Assembly (NCBI RefSeq): GCF_014050145.1
Contig: NZ_JACFYF010000012.1
Location: forward strand, 56,433-120,432
Direction of reading: 5' to 3'
Length of the DNA stretch: 64,000 nucleotides
Source: Vibrio marinisediminis
GTDB taxonomy: Bacteria > Pseudomonadota > Gammaproteobacteria > Enterobacterales > Vibrionaceae
In this document: positions 10,353 to 20,012 of the stretch, one piece after another
Position numbering within the stretch: position 1 is the stretch's first letter
Layout: every line of letters starts with the position of its first letter
Made by a program: the position numbers and the translations under genes
The notes under the pieces: generated by a model
The model's database searches: none
The model's input: the letters and a program-made list of their open reading frames with translations, nothing else
Told to the model about the DNA's origin: nothing

Positions 10353-10805
10353 CTAGAAGCGAAACCCAATACCCACCTCAAAACCTTGCTGCCATTCTTG
10401 ATAGTCGAGAGTGGCATGCAAATCCAAATGTTCCGTCAAATGCACTCGACTTGATACTTCCGCCGCGATGCCGGTTTCTTGTCCTTTAGGCGCTTCTTCA
10501 TCAGTGTATGAATGGAAAGAGCTCTTAACCGATAAGCGCGGGGAAACTTGATAGCTTAACCCGCTCAGAAAGCTGCTTTCTTTTTTATTGTCAAAGCGTG
10601 TACCGACATAGATATCAACTTTATCAAAGACGTTGTAGGCATAACCACTATCAATGGTCCATGAATCGAAACTACGTTGATTATTCTCGCTGGAAATAAA
10701 TAGTCGGTGTGGGGTGCTTGATTGTTGAGAGGGCAGTGTAGGAAGATCGGCTGCGCTAACCCCGCAACTTACAAGGGTAAGAATAAGGCTAATTATTTTT
10801 CTCAT
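10353..10805 (-). CDS. Small outer-membrane beta-barrel-like protein, unknown function
   Basis: A 150-residue protein with a cleavable signal peptide (MRKIISLILTLVSCGVSA then AD). The mature part alternates hydrophobic and polar residues in short strands (for example SGYAYNVFDKVDIYVGTRF) and ends in GFEVGIGFRF with a C-terminal Phe, the usual signal for outer-membrane barrel assembly. A TTG twelve bases further out keeps the frame open, but the ATG at 10805 is preferred since it begins the signal peptide and has a G-rich Shine-Dalgarno. It is convergent with the RraA-like gene and divergent from the thr operon. I do not recognise a named function. Confidence 0.75.
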   Translation of the reverse strand: MRKIISLILTLVSCGVSAADLPTLPSQQSSTPHRLFISSENNQRSFDSWTIDSGYAYNVFDKVDIYVGTRFDNKKESSFLSGLSYQVSPRLSVKSSFHSYTDEEAPKGQETGIAAEVSSRVHLTEHLDLHATLDYQEWQQGFEVGIGFRF

Positions 10806-11060
10806 AAGCCGCCCCAATCCATTGGATGTATTGATTTCACCACTGCATCGACAATTAAAGCATAAAACTTAAGAACTAGTCGTATTTTTTAACTATTTAA
10901 GATCAAAACTGCTATATCAGTTCTATTTTCGTTCTACTTGTGCTTGTTAAACTCTCCGTTGTGCATAACTTATCAGCATAAAAAACAAAGTTTTCGTTGA
11001 CTAAATGTTGGAAAGTAAGGTAAACGTAAGGGTAAGCAAACAAATATCAGCGATTTATTT

Positions 11061-11138
11061 ATGTACACTGACAGCCTGAACGTAATGACCACAACCATTA
11101 TTATTACCGACAATATACGCGTTGGGGCAGGCTGCTAA
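11061..11138 (+). CDS. thrL: thr operon leader peptide
   Basis: A 25-codon ORF whose core reads VMTTTIIITDNI. Nine codons are Thr (5) or Ile (4), clustered at positions 10-16, the hallmark of the threonine/isoleucine-sensing leader. It ends in GAGC, resembling the GAG end of E. coli ThrL. The attenuator hairpin follows 18 bases after the stop. A TTGACT hexamer at 10996 could be the promoter -35 box. Too short for routine ORF calls. Confidence 0.9.
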   Translation: MYTDSLNVMTTTIIITDNIRVGAGC

Positions 11139-11156
11139 GCGTAAAAAATTAAAAAG

Positions 11157-11191
11157 AAGGCCTGTATCCCAAATGGAACAGGCCTTTTTTT
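11157..11191 (+). terminator. thr operon attenuator
   Basis: Perfect 9-bp stem AAGGCCTGT / ACAGGCCTT with a 12-base loop and a T run. It is located between thrL and thrA, so stalling at Thr or Ile codons in thrL should prevent its formation and allow thrABC transcription. Confidence 0.92.
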
Positions 11192-11222
11192 ATACCTATT
11201 GAAAGAGAATTCGGAGGAATGG

Positions 11223-13682
11223 ATGCGAGTTTTAAAATTTGGTGGATCATCACTATCAGATGCTGATCGCTTTTTAAGAGCGGCAGATATTATTGCCAAC
11301 AATGCACAACAAGAAGAAGTCGCGGTGGTGCTGTCAGCACCAGGAAAAACGACCAACAAACTTGTTGCGGTTATTGAGGCTGCTTTAAAAGGAAGTGATG
11401 CCGAATTACAAATTGCTGAAATCGAGGATTTGTTCCGCGATTTATTTGAAGAGATTAAACAAGTATTACCTGATATCGATGGTAATGGTTATAACCACCA
11501 AGTTAAAACATCATTGTCGCAACTGCGCCAATTTGTGCATGGCATTGGCTTATTGGGAATGTGTCCTGACAATGTCAACGCCCGAATCATCAGTAAAGGC
11601 GAGCGCGTTTCCATTCAATTGATGAAAGCGGTTCTTGAAGCGAAAGGGCAACCAGCCAGCCTGATTGATCCGGTTCAATATTTACGAGCCCAAGACGATT
11701 ACCTTGAAGCAATGGTTGATGTTGAACTTTCGACTGAAAACTTCCGCGTTAAACCACTGCCGCAAGGGCATGTGAATATCATGCCTGGCTTCACTGCGGG
11801 AAATTCAAAAGGTGAGTTGGTTACTTTAGGACGTAATGGCTCTGACTATTCAGCCGCAGTACTTGCAGCTTGTTTGCGCGCTGAATGTTGTGAAATTTGG
11901 ACTGACGTCGATGGCGTGTATAACTGTGACCCTCGCTTGGTTGCCGATGCGCGTTTATTGAAGTCATTGAGTTATCAAGAAGCAATGGAGCTGTCTTACT
12001 TTGGCGCTTCCGTCCTTCATCCAAAAACGATCGCACCGATCGCTCAATTTCATATTCCATGCTTAATCAAAAACAGCTTCAACCCACAAGGGGCTGGTAC
12101 GCTGATTGGTCAAGATACCGGTGAAGACAAACTGGCGATTAAGGGCATTACGACTCTCAGCAACCTCACTATGGTTAACGTTTCTGGTCCGGGTATGAAG
12201 GGCATGGTTGGTATGGCAAGTCGCGTGTTTGGCGCCATGTCGTCAGCCGGTGTATCAATTGTTCTTATTACTCAATCTTCTTCAGAGTACAGCATCAGCT
12301 TCTGTATTGAAGCGCAAGATCAGCCGCTTGCTGCCCAAGCACTAAAAGAGGCGTTTGAACTAGAACTCAAAGATGGCTTACTCGAACCTGTGGAGTACAT
12401 CAATGATGTTGCTATTGTTACTTTAGTTGGTGACGGCATGCGCACATCTCGTGGTGTAGCATCTCAGTTCTTCTTATCATTGGCACAAGTGAACGTAAAC
12501 ATCGTCGCTATTGCTCAAGGATCGTCTGAACGTGCTATTTCGGCGGTGATTCCAGAGGATAAGATCTCCGAAGCAATCAAAGCATGTCATGAAAATCTAT
12601 TTAATTCTAAGCACTTCCTTGATGTGTTTGTTGTGGGTGTGGGTGGTGTTGGTGGCGAATTGGTTGATCAAATTCAACGTCAACAACCAAAACTGGCAGA
12701 GAAAGGCATTGTTCTACGAGTCTGTGGCTTAGCCAACAGTAAAGGGGTATTGCTTGATGGGGCTGGCTTACCTTTAGAGCATTGGCGTGACCGCCTAAGT
12801 GGCATTTCTGAACCATTTAGTTTAGCCAGCCTAACTTCTTTAGTGCAACGTAACCATATTATTAACCCAGTATTGGTCGACTGCACATCTAGTGAAGAGA
12901 TTGCTAATCACTACGCGGACTTTTTGGCGGCGGGCTTCCACGTGGTGACACCAAACAAGAAAGCCAATACTGCCAGCATGTCTTACTACCACCAACTGCG
13001 TAATGTTGCGCGCAGCTCACGTCGTAAGTTGATGTATGAAACAACGGTAGGTGCAGGTCTACCGGTGATTGAAAACCTACAGAACCTCATTTCTGCGGGT
13101 GATGAACTAGAGCGCTTTACTGGTATTTTGTCGGGTTCACTTTCTTATATCTTCGGCAAACTGGATGAAGGTATGACTCTGAGCCAAGCAACCAATATCG
13201 CCAAAGATAATGGCTTTACTGAGCCGGACCCTCGTGATGATTTATCCGGTATGGATGTTGCGCGTAAGCTGTTGATTCTTGCACGTGAAGCGGGCATGGC
13301 TCTAGAGCTAGAAGATGTGATTGTTGATCAAGCCCTACCACCTGGTTTTGATGATTCAGGTAGTGTTGAAGAGTTCATGCAACGTTTACCTGAAGCGGAT
13401 GCTTACTTCCAAGATCTTGCTGCGCAAGCTCGCGAAGAAGGCAAAGTTCTACGATTTGTTGGTGAGATTGCCGATGGGCAATGCCGCGTCAGTATCGCTG
13501 CTGTCGATGAGAATGACCCAATGTTTAAGATCAAAGATGGTGAGAACGCATTAGCATTTTATAGCCGCTATTATAACCCGATCCCATTGGTACTTCGTGG
13601 TTACGGTGCGGGTGCTGAAGTGACGGCGGCAGGCGTATTTGCTGATGTGATGCGTACACTTGGCTGGAAGTTGGGGGTATAA
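11223..13682 (+). CDS. thrA: Bifunctional aspartokinase I / homoserine dehydrogenase I
   Basis: An 819-residue enzyme catalysing the first and third steps from aspartate to threonine. The aspartokinase domain starts with [11 protein letters not shown] and has [11 protein letters not shown] (about 205-215). Two ACT-type regulatory segments follow (about 315-460). The homoserine dehydrogenase domain begins with [16 protein letters not shown] (NADP-binding) and includes TPNKKAN and [12 protein letters not shown], the catalytic/substrate region. The frame is open 24 bases upstream from a TTG, but the ATG at 11223 has GGAGGA immediately before it and begins the kinase motif. It is the first structural gene of thrABC, expressed under the thrL attenuator. 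Confidence 0.98.
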   Translation: MRVLKFGGSSLSDADRFLRAADIIANNAQQEEVAVVLSAPGKTTNKLVAVIEAALKGSDAELQIAEIEDLFRDLFEEIKQVLPDIDGNGYNHQVKTSLSQLRQFVHGIGLLGMCPDNVNARIISKGERVSIQLMKAVLEAKGQPASLIDPVQYLRAQDDYLEAMVDVELSTENFRVKPLPQGHVNIMPGFTAGNSKGELVTLGRNGSDYSAAVLAACLRAECCEIWTDVDGVYNCDPRLVADARLLKSLSYQEAMELSYFGASVLHPKTIAPIAQFHIPCLIKNSFNPQGAGTLIGQDTGEDKLAIKGITTLSNLTMVNVSGPGMKGMVGMASRVFGAMSSAGVSIVLITQSSSEYSISFCIEAQDQPLAAQALKEAFELELKDGLLEPVEYINDVAIVTLVGDGMRTSRGVASQFFLSLAQVNVNIVAIAQGSSERAISAVIPEDKISEAIKACHENLFNSKHFLDVFVVGVGGVGGELVDQIQRQQPKLAEKGIVLRVCGLANSKGVLLDGAGLPLEHWRDRLSGISEPFSLASLTSLVQRNHIINPVLVDCTSSEEIANHYADFLAAGFHVVTPNKKANTASMSYYHQLRNVARSSRRKLMYETTVGAGLPVIENLQNLISAGDELERFTGILSGSLSYIFGKLDEGMTLSQATNIAKDNGFTEPDPRDDLSGMDVARKLLILAREAGMALELEDVIVDQALPPGFDDSGSVEEFMQRLPEADAYFQDLAAQAREEGKVLRFVGEIADGQCRVSIAAVDENDPMFKIKDGENALAFYSRYYNPIPLVLRGYGAGAEVTAAGVFADVMRTLGWKLGV

Positions 13683-13685
13683 CGA

Positions 13686-14654
13686 ATGAGTCGTGGTATG
13701 GATGTCGCGGTTTACGCACCTGCTTCAATTGGTAATGTGAGCGTTGGTTTTGATGTATTGGGGGCGGCAGTTTCCCCAATTGATGGCACCTTGCTGGGTG
13801 ACCGTGTGCTCGTGAGCAAAGGTGATCAGCCATTTAGTTTGAATACTGCAGGTCGCTTTGTTGCTAAATTGCCGAGTGACCCGAAAGAAAACATTGTCTT
13901 TGATTGCTGGCGTGTATTTGCTCGTGAGTTGGATAGAAAAGGTCAAGAGTTGCTACCGCTGTCGATGACATTAGAGAAAAACATGCCGATAGGCTCGGGT
14001 TTAGGCTCTAGTGCATGTTCTATCGTCGCGGCGCTTGACGCATTAAACCGATTCCATGGCGAGCCACTAGATGAAACAGAGCTATTGGCTTTAATGGGGG
14101 AGATGGAAGGGCAAATATCTGGTGGTATTCACTACGATAATGTTGCCCCTTGTTATCTCGGTGGTTTGCAATTGATGCTAGAAGAGCTAGGCATTATCAG
14201 CCAAGAGGTGCCTTGCTTTGATGAATGGTACTGGGTAATGGCTTATCCTGGTATTAAGGTTTCTACTGCAGAAGCGCGTTCAATTTTGCCAGCACAATAT
14301 CGTCGTCAAGATGTGATTGCCCATGGTCGTCACCTAGCCGGTTTCGTTCATGCTTGTCATTCTAACCAGCCAGAACTTGCTGCAAAAATGATCAAAGACG
14401 TGATTGCAGAACCGTATCGTGAGAAACTGCTACCTGGTTTTGCGGATGCGCGCCAATATGCGAATTCGGCAGGGGCATTAGCTACCGGCATTTCGGGTAG
14501 TGGACCAACGTTATTTAGTATCTGTAAAGAGAAAGATATTGCTGAGCGTGTGGCTCGATGGCTTGAACAAAATTACGTACAAAATGAAGAAGGATTCGTT
14601 CATGTTTGTCGTTTAGATAAGCAAGGTTCGAAAGTGACAGGAAGTGAGCTATGA
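13686..14654 (+). CDS. thrB: Homoserine kinase
   Basis: A 322-residue GHMP-family kinase phosphorylating homoserine with ATP. It shows the GHMP ATP-binding motif [12 protein letters not shown] (about residue 99) and the C-terminal [13 protein letters not shown] motif. It begins three bases after the thrA stop and overlaps thrC by four bases (ATGA), so the three genes are translationally coupled. The ATG at 13698 (MDVAVYAP) is an alternative start closer to the E. coli N-terminus. Confidence 0.97.
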   Translation: MSRGMDVAVYAPASIGNVSVGFDVLGAAVSPIDGTLLGDRVLVSKGDQPFSLNTAGRFVAKLPSDPKENIVFDCWRVFARELDRKGQELLPLSMTLEKNMPIGSGLGSSACSIVAALDALNRFHGEPLDETELLALMGEMEGQISGGIHYDNVAPCYLGGLQLMLEELGIISQEVPCFDEWYWVMAYPGIKVSTAEARSILPAQYRRQDVIAHGRHLAGFVHACHSNQPELAAKMIKDVIAEPYREKLLPGFADARQYANSAGALATGISGSGPTLFSICKEKDIAERVARWLEQNYVQNEEGFVHVCRLDKQGSKVTGSEL

Positions 14655-15934
14655 AGCTGTACAATATAAAAGAAAATGATGAGCAAGTCTCCTTTGGCCA
14701 AGCGGTTCGCCAAGGGTTAGGTCGTAATCAAGGTCTATTTTTTCCATCTCAACTGCCTCAGTTTGATGATGTTGATGCGCTATTAGGTGAAGACTTTATC
14801 TCGCGTAGTACCAAGATTTTATCGGCGCTGATCGGAGATGAGCTTTCATCTGAACAAGTGAATTCAATGATTGATGCTGCGTTTCAGTTCCCAGCGCCAA
14901 TCAAGCAAGTAAAATCAGGTGTGTATGCGCTTGAGTTGTTCCATGGACCAACATTAGCATTCAAAGATTTTGGTGGTCGATTTATGGCGCAATCTTTGAA
15001 TGCAGTCTCTAATGGCGGCAAAATCACCATTTTAACTGCAACTTCCGGAGATACTGGCGCCGCGGTTGCACATGCTTTCTATGGCATGGAAGATATCAAC
15101 GTCGTGATTTTGTACCCGAAAGGCAAAATCAGCCCTCTACAAGAAAAGCTGTTCTGTACATTAGGTAAGAATATTCACACTGTGGCGATTGATGGTGACT
15201 TTGATGCTTGTCAGGCATTAGTGAAGCAAGCATTTGATGATGCGGCACTACGTGAAGAGATTGGTCTTAACTCTGCCAATTCAATCAATATCAGCCGTTT
15301 AATGGCGCAGATTTGTTACTACTTTGAAGCCGCTTCTCAGCTAACCAAAGCACAACGCGAAAACCTCGTTATTTCAGTACCAAGTGGTAACTTTGGTAAC
15401 CTGACGGCAGGTTTGCTGGCAAAAGCGATGGGGTTACCTATTAAGCGCTTTATCGCGGCAACCAATGCTAACGATACCGTTCCTCGTTACCTTGAAACGG
15501 GTCAGTGGGATCCAAAACCTACAGTAGCAACCACTTCTAACGCGATGGATGTAAGCCAACCGAATAACTGGCCACGCATTGAAGAGCTATGCCAACTTAA
15601 AGGTTGGGGCTTAGATACCTTAGGTAAAGGTGCGGTAACCGATGAGCAGAGCGCAGATTCAGTGCGTGAGCTGAACCAGTTAGGTTATTTGTGTGAGCCT
15701 CATGGCGCGATTGCTTACCGTTTACTGGAAGATCAGTTACAAGAGGGTGAAACTGGCTTGTTCCTATGTACGGCTCACCCAGCTAAGTTTAAAGAAGTGG
15801 TGGATGATATTCTGGGGACTGATATTGAATTACCAGCACCATTAGCAAAGCATGCCAAACTGGAACTGCTATCAGAAGATTTAGCCAATGATTTTGAAGC
15901 GTTAAAACAGGTATTACGTCGCGCTCAAAAATAG
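14651..15934 (+). CDS. thrC: Threonine synthase
   Basis: A 427-residue pyridoxal-phosphate enzyme converting phosphohomoserine to threonine. The PLP lysine is in [13 protein letters not shown] (about residue 107), and [15 protein letters not shown] and [13 protein letters not shown] bind the cofactor phosphate. The start overlaps the thrB stop; the operon ends at the terminator downstream. Confidence 0.98.
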   Translation: MKLYNIKENDEQVSFGQAVRQGLGRNQGLFFPSQLPQFDDVDALLGEDFISRSTKILSALIGDELSSEQVNSMIDAAFQFPAPIKQVKSGVYALELFHGPTLAFKDFGGRFMAQSLNAVSNGGKITILTATSGDTGAAVAHAFYGMEDINVVILYPKGKISPLQEKLFCTLGKNIHTVAIDGDFDACQALVKQAFDDAALREEIGLNSANSINISRLMAQICYYFEAASQLTKAQRENLVISVPSGNFGNLTAGLLAKAMGLPIKRFIAATNANDTVPRYLETGQWDPKPTVATTSNAMDVSQPNNWPRIEELCQLKGWGLDTLGKGAVTDEQSADSVRELNQLGYLCEPHGAIAYRLLEDQLQEGETGLFLCTAHPAKFKEVVDDILGTDIELPAPLAKHAKLELLSEDLANDFEALKQVLRRAQK

Positions 15935-15950
15935 TGATTTATTGTGTTGA

Positions 15951-15977
15951 AAAGGTCGCCTTGGCGACCTTTTTTAT
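15951..15977 (+). terminator. Terminator of thr operon
   Basis: Perfect 10-bp stem AAAGGTCGCC / GGCGACCTTT with a 2-base nominal loop and T run, 16 bases past thrC. Confidence 0.9.
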
Positions 15978-15997
15978 TGCTTATATTTACTTGTGAA

Positions 15998-16618
15998 TTA
16001 ACGATTCAAAGCAAAAATTGGCAAAGAAAGATGCCAACGTATCGCGCCTAAGCGAATGAATAGTGTTGAGAATACCCCAACTAAGAAAGCGGTATCGTTG
16101 CTGCACCCCATCAATAGAGCACTGGTGTGGCAAGCGCCACCAAGGATACAAGCGGTGGCATAAACTTCACTTCTTAACACCATTGGCACTTCACGAGCCA
16201 ACACGTCGCGAATGATCCCGCCACCACAACCGGTGATCACACCCATGATGATCGCGACTAACGCGGAGTCTTGGAACATCATCGCTTTTTCCACACCAAT
16301 ACCGACAAATACCGCAAGACCGACAGCATCGCAGACGGGCAGTATCCACCAAGCAAGACGTTTAGGTCGGCGGACGATCAACATTGTGGCGACACAGGTA
16401 ATGAAGATTACCCATAAATAGTTGGTATCTGTGATCCAAAATACTGGCGTTGCGCCTAATGACATATCTCGAATGGTGCCACCTCCAATTGCGGTGACAC
16501 TGCCGAGAACAATCACTCCAAACGGGTCCATTTTTAAACGACCAGCTAGAAGTACCCCAGAAATGGCAAAGATTGCCGTACCAAAAAGGTCAATTAGATA
16601 AATTAACAAGGAATCCAT
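15998..16618 (-). CDS. TRIC/UPF0126-family membrane protein (YicG-like cation channel)
   Basis: A 206-residue protein with about seven hydrophobic segments arranged as two repeats of three helices plus one. Each repeat contains the Gly-rich family motif: GSVTAIGGGTIRDMSLG (about residue 39) and MGVITGCGGGIIRDVLAREVP (split over about 125-145). These belong to prokaryotic TRIC-type trimeric cation channels, known as UPF0126/YicG. It probably conducts monovalent cations across the inner membrane. It is a single gene convergent with thrC. Family assignment is secure; the physiological role is unknown. Confidence 0.88.
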   Translation of the reverse strand: MDSLLIYLIDLFGTAIFAISGVLLAGRLKMDPFGVIVLGSVTAIGGGTIRDMSLGATPVFWITDTNYLWVIFITCVATMLIVRRPKRLAWWILPVCDAVGLAVFVGIGVEKAMMFQDSALVAIIMGVITGCGGGIIRDVLAREVPMVLRSEVYATACILGGACHTSALLMGCSNDTAFLVGVFSTLFIRLGAIRWHLSLPIFALNR

Positions 16619-16713
16619 GTCGTTAGGATCTCAATATTTATAATGAATATGGTGTTATTCCAATGCACGATATAAAAACGGCGCCGAATAGTACGAGAAA
16701 AATTGGGCAACCG

Positions 16714-17532
16714 TTAACGCTTTTGTCTCACTGTTTCGAAGAGCTCACAAACTTGAGTGATGGCCCGTAAAGTTCGCTGTGTTGGGCGATTAATCCAATC
16801 TGAATTGAGCGTCCACATCTGCTTTTTCTGTAACGCTTGTAGCTGTTCATGCCATGGCTGCCACATACTGCCGTTCTCTATGGCGTGCCGAGAGGTAAAA
16901 ATCACCTCAGGGTTGGCTAAAATAACCTGCTCTAAGCCCACTTGAGGGTAAGGTGCTGAGCTATTGGCGAAGACATTCTTGCCACCACAGAAGGTAAATA
17001 CTTCACTCGGCCAATGCCCTTTCGCTACGGTAATAATGGGTTTTTCACTCAGTTGATAGAAGTAGCTTACCGATTGTTCGGTATTATATTTTTGTTTTAA
17101 TTGCTTAAGTTGATTGCGAAAATTATTCGCCGCGGATTGACCTTTCGATGGGTCGTCCGAGTATTGGCTTAGCTGTTCAATGTTGTTGGCAATGTCGGCT
17201 AGGGATGCGGCTTTAGAGTCATAGATGTTAAAGCCAAATTGGCGCAGTTTAGCTAAATCTTTGGCTGGGTTACCTGCGGGCCAAGCAATAATAAGATCGG
17301 GTTGTAGAGTGATGATTCGTTCGATATTAATACCTTGGTAATTCGCGACTTTTTCAAGTTTAGTGGCAAATTCGGGGTAATCACTGCGTTCACTGACCGC
17401 CACCAGTTTGTCACCAAGCCCAGCAGCATAAGCTAATTCAGTTGCAGAAGGCGCAAGAGAGATGACTCGCTCAATCGTTTGCGCATGTAGTGTGAAACTT
17501 ACAATAGAGAGTAATAGACCCAATCTAAACAT
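16714..17532 (-). CDS. btuF: Vitamin B12 ABC transporter substrate-binding protein
   Basis: A 272-residue periplasmic binding protein delivering cobalamin to BtuCD. The signal peptide is MFRLGLLLSIVSFTLHA, followed by the typical RVISLAPSATELAYAAG opening of class III binding proteins. Later VANYQGINIERI and LQPDLIIAW correspond to the lobe linking region. The frame continues upstream, but the ATG at 17532 is chosen because it begins the signal peptide and overlaps the stop of the cbiB-like gene by one base (TAATG), an arrangement giving translational coupling. The btuC and btuD genes are not in this window. Confidence 0.9.
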   Translation of the reverse strand: MFRLGLLLSIVSFTLHAQTIERVISLAPSATELAYAAGLGDKLVAVSERSDYPEFATKLEKVANYQGINIERIITLQPDLIIAWPAGNPAKDLAKLRQFGFNIYDSKAASLADIANNIEQLSQYSDDPSKGQSAANNFRNQLKQLKQKYNTEQSVSYFYQLSEKPIITVAKGHWPSEVFTFCGGKNVFANSSAPYPQVGLEQVILANPEVIFTSRHAIENGSMWQPWHEQLQALQKKQMWTLNSDWINRPTQRTLRAITQVCELFETVRQKR

Positions 17533-18485
17533 TATAGTCCTTGGTAGATAGCGCCCATGATGAGGCTTTGTAGGAGTACCCAAAGCCATAAACGCCCAGC
17601 AAGCAGTTTACGTAGTTGAGCGAAGTGAATAGCGGCAGGGGCAATTCGTCCGCCAAGTTTGGCTCGAACGGCTTTTTTACCTTCATAAATCGCGGGACCC
17701 GCAAGTGAAAGTTCCAGTTTTCCACCAGCGGTGACTAATAACCACGCAGGTCCAGGTAAGGGCCAAGATGCGGTTTGTTGCTTAATTAATTGCAGACAGA
17801 TTTTGGCGCGTTGACCTAGGATCAGCATCAAAGCGAACAATCGTAGTGGAACAAAATCCAGTAGTGCCAGAACTCTTATTGCGGGTAGCCCAAATGGAAG
17901 AAATTGCGAGCGGGAAGGTGACCATGCGCGAGCAAGCTCCATGGCCATTCGATACATAAAGGCGCCTATACCGCCAGCGACGCCATACCAAAATAGTACC
18001 GCGACCACATTGCGACCATAACGCATGATTAACGTTTCGCAGCCTGCTTTGCCTAGCCCGAGTAGTGAGAGAGTCTCGGTTGAGCGATTGACCAAAGGCG
18101 CGAGTAGCTTTTTCGCCGCTTGAGTGTTTTCTTCGGCAAGCTGGTGGGTAAATTGATGCGCAAATTTTTCATTGTTACGCCAATCAAGAGCCAGCAATAA
18201 CAACGCAAGTTGATACAACAGAGGTTGCCAAACCAAAGCTTCAAGCGCCCAAAGAACACATAACATCGGCAGCATCATCAATAGCCATGCGAGCGTGCCA
18301 GAAATAAGGCTTTGTGAATAGTTGGCTGGCACATTGACTTTATTTGCTAGTAACTCAGCAAATTTACGCCATAACGTTGCGGGGTGGGCTTCGCGAGGAA
18401 AAGGAAGAACCCAATGACAGATTAGTGCACCCCACATAACGAGGAGCGCACCATTAGCGAACAGTTGGTTAAAGAGTTCTTCCAT
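17532..18485 (-). CDS. CbiB/CobD-family cobalamin biosynthesis membrane protein
   Basis: A 317-residue polytopic inner-membrane protein resembling adenosylcobinamide-phosphate synthase (CbiB), which joins aminopropanol phosphate to cobyric acid. It has the early HWVLPFPREAHP segment (family HPxxxxG region), several hydrophobic helices, the LAxLDFVPLRLFAL helix and a C-terminal AGPAIYEGKKAVRAKLGGR block similar to the family's GGPxxY region. It sits between mtnN and btuF on one strand, with stop-start overlap with btuF, so a B12 role fits the context. Sequence is divergent from enteric CbiB, so whether it is catalytically equivalent is less certain. Confidence 0.75.
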   Translation of the reverse strand: MEELFNQLFANGALLVMWGALICHWVLPFPREAHPATLWRKFAELLANKVNVPANYSQSLISGTLAWLLMMLPMLCVLWALEALVWQPLLYQLALLLLALDWRNNEKFAHQFTHQLAEENTQAAKKLLAPLVNRSTETLSLLGLGKAGCETLIMRYGRNVVAVLFWYGVAGGIGAFMYRMAMELARAWSPSRSQFLPFGLPAIRVLALLDFVPLRLFALMLILGQRAKICLQLIKQQTASWPLPGPAWLLVTAGGKLELSLAGPAIYEGKKAVRAKLGGRIAPAAIHFAQLRKLLAGRLWLWVLLQSLIMGAIYQGL

Positions 18486-18497
18486 GATGTTTGATTA

Positions 18498-19196
18498 TTA
18501 TGCCTTTAGCAGTTCAACCATCTTAATCACCATCTCTGAAGAGCTTTGGGCTGCTAGAGGTAGGAATTCGTCAAAGCTCATAGTGGCTTCTTTATCTGCA
18601 ACGTCAGAAATTGCACGAACAACGACAAATGGTACCTTGAATTGGTGACACGTTTGCGCGATTGCTGATGCTTCCATCTCTACAGCAATAACCGAAGGGA
18701 AGTGCGTACGGATAAACGCTTGACGCTCAGCCGTGCAGACGAATGCATCACCAGTACAGATCAGACCGCGCACAGCGTGCTTGTCTTCCATTTGAGCGAG
18801 TGCTTGTTCTGCCACGCTCATTAGGTTTGCGTCTGCAATGAAAGCGGCAGGTTGTTGAGCCATTTGCCCCATTTCGTAACCAAACGCTGTAACGTCGGCA
18901 TCGTGGTGGCGTACTTCAGTAGAAATAACCACATCACCTAGGTTTAGGCTAGAATCAAAACCGCCAGCAGAGCCCGTATTGATCACTACATCAGGCTGGT
19001 ATTCATCAAGTAAAATCGTGGTGCCAATCGCAGCAGCTACTTTACCAATACCTGATTGCAGTAGTACCACATCAACGCCATTAAGTTGACCAGAGAAGAA
19101 AGTACAACCTGCTTTTTTAACTTCTTGGCAGTTGTTGATTGAATCTTTCAAGATGGCAACTTCTTGTTCCATCGCGCCGATAATGCCGATTTTCAT
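18498..19196 (-). CDS. mtnN: 5'-methylthioadenosine/S-adenosylhomocysteine nucleosidase
   Basis: A 232-residue cytoplasmic nucleosidase cleaving MTA, SAH and 5'-deoxyadenosine to adenine plus the thioribose. It matches the E. coli enzyme in length and motifs: [16 protein letters not shown] at the N-terminus with catalytic Glu12, [19 protein letters not shown] (ribose-binding Glu) and [12 protein letters not shown] with catalytic Asp. It is the promoter-proximal gene of a minus-strand group with the cbiB-like gene and btuF. SAH breakdown also feeds AI-2 quorum signal formation through LuxS. Confidence 0.97.
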   Translation of the reverse strand: MKIGIIGAMEQEVAILKDSINNCQEVKKAGCTFFSGQLNGVDVVLLQSGIGKVAAAIGTTILLDEYQPDVVINTGSAGGFDSSLNLGDVVISTEVRHHDADVTAFGYEMGQMAQQPAAFIADANLMSVAEQALAQMEDKHAVRGLICTGDAFVCTAERQAFIRTHFPSVIAVEMEASAIAQTCHQFKVPFVVVRAISDVADKEATMSFDEFLPLAAQSSSEMVIKMVELLKA

Positions 19197-19339
19197 GTTG
19201 GCTTAAACCTGTAGTAATAAATTAAGTGGCAAAAGTTTATCATGAAGCATCAAAGGCAGGTACTCCTTATCGATGCGCTCACTATGATGTGCTGAGTAAA
19301 TTCAGCACAGAGTTGAGCAAATGCTTAACCAAATTGCTG

Positions 19340-19368
19340 TTGCTATAGGGCAATGATTCCCCTATAAT
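19340..19368 (+). promoter_or_regulatory. Sigma-70 promoter of rpsO
   Basis: TTGCTA at 19340-19345 and a consensus TATAAT at 19363-19368, spaced by 17 bases. A GC-rich discriminator (CCGCGC) follows, typical of stringently controlled ribosomal promoters. About 70 bases of leader remain before rpsO. Confidence 0.7.
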
Positions 19369-19441
19369 CCGCGCTTCGCGTAGCGGCTGAATCAGAGATT
19401 GGCTGCTACAACTTTAAACCTACTCTTATTAGGAGAGAATT

Positions 19442-19711
19442 ATGTCTCTGAATGCAGAAACTAAAGCAGCAATCGTTGCAGAATACGCACAATCTGAAGG
19501 CGACACTGGTTCACCAGAAGTTCAAGTAGCACTACTAACTGCTTCTATCAACCACCTACAAGGTCACTTCAAAGCTCACAAAGGCGATCACCACAGCCGT
19601 CGTGGTCTTCTACGTATGGTTTCTAGCCGTCGTAAGCTTCTTGACTACTTGAAAGGTAAAAACCTTGCTCGTTACCAAGATCTAATCAAACGTCTAGGCC
19701 TACGTCGCTAA
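19442..19711 (+). CDS. rpsO: 30S ribosomal protein S15
   Basis: An 89-residue small-subunit protein binding the 16S rRNA central domain. It contains [14 protein letters not shown], the [11 protein letters not shown] motif as [16 protein letters not shown], and RRKLLDYLK, all S15 hallmarks. AGGAGA precedes the ATG. It is followed by a terminator and then pnp, the conserved rpsO-pnp pair. E. coli S15 represses its own translation by binding its leader; I did not resolve the equivalent pseudoknot here. Confidence 0.98.
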   Translation: MSLNAETKAAIVAEYAQSEGDTGSPEVQVALLTASINHLQGHFKAHKGDHHSRRGLLRMVSSRRKLLDYLKGKNLARYQDLIKRLGLRR

Positions 19712-19737
19712 TTAGCGGCTGCATAGAACAGTTTGTA

Positions 19738-19764
19738 AAAAAGGGGCCTAGTGCCCCTTTTTTT
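19738..19764 (+). terminator. rpsO-pnp intergenic terminator
   Basis: AAGGGGC / GCCCCTT stem with a 5-base loop and seven-base T run. In E. coli the equivalent terminator lets only part of rpsO transcripts continue into pnp. Confidence 0.88.
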
Positions 19765-19891
19765 ATTGGCTAAAATCGCCAAAACTCCTCTAAGTAGTTT
19801 ATACTACTGTCCGGCTAAAACAGTTGTTACTGCAGACGCCACAATAAAACTAGATGACTCATCTCATTACAGTCACCGATGTCGGCCAACA

Positions 19892-19951
19892 GGTCGCGAC
19901 TATTCAAAAGTCATTGAGCGGTTCCGCAGTGCCTTTTTACTAGTCGCGATT
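19892..19951 (+). promoter_or_regulatory. Long hairpin in pnp leader (RNase III/PNPase autoregulation candidate)
   Basis: Arms GGTCGCGACTA (19892-19902) and TAGTCGCGATT (19941-19951) pair over 11 bp, including two G-U pairs, enclosing 38 bases with a smaller GCGG-CCGC hairpin. It lies 61 bases before the pnp start. E. coli pnp mRNA has a leader duplex cleaved by RNase III and then attacked by PNPase for autoregulation; the position and form match, but the function is inferred. Confidence 0.6.
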
Positions 19952-20012
19952 CGTAATGTTTTGGGTTTTTACTTAACTTAGTCTCGGCTTACGTCGAGTA
20001 CAAGGAATAACA

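Noticed and set aside
19751-19981. 76-residue ORF between rpsO and pnp
   Set aside because: It starts inside the rpsO terminator and covers the pnp leader hairpin; no ribosome site and no recognisable protein features.
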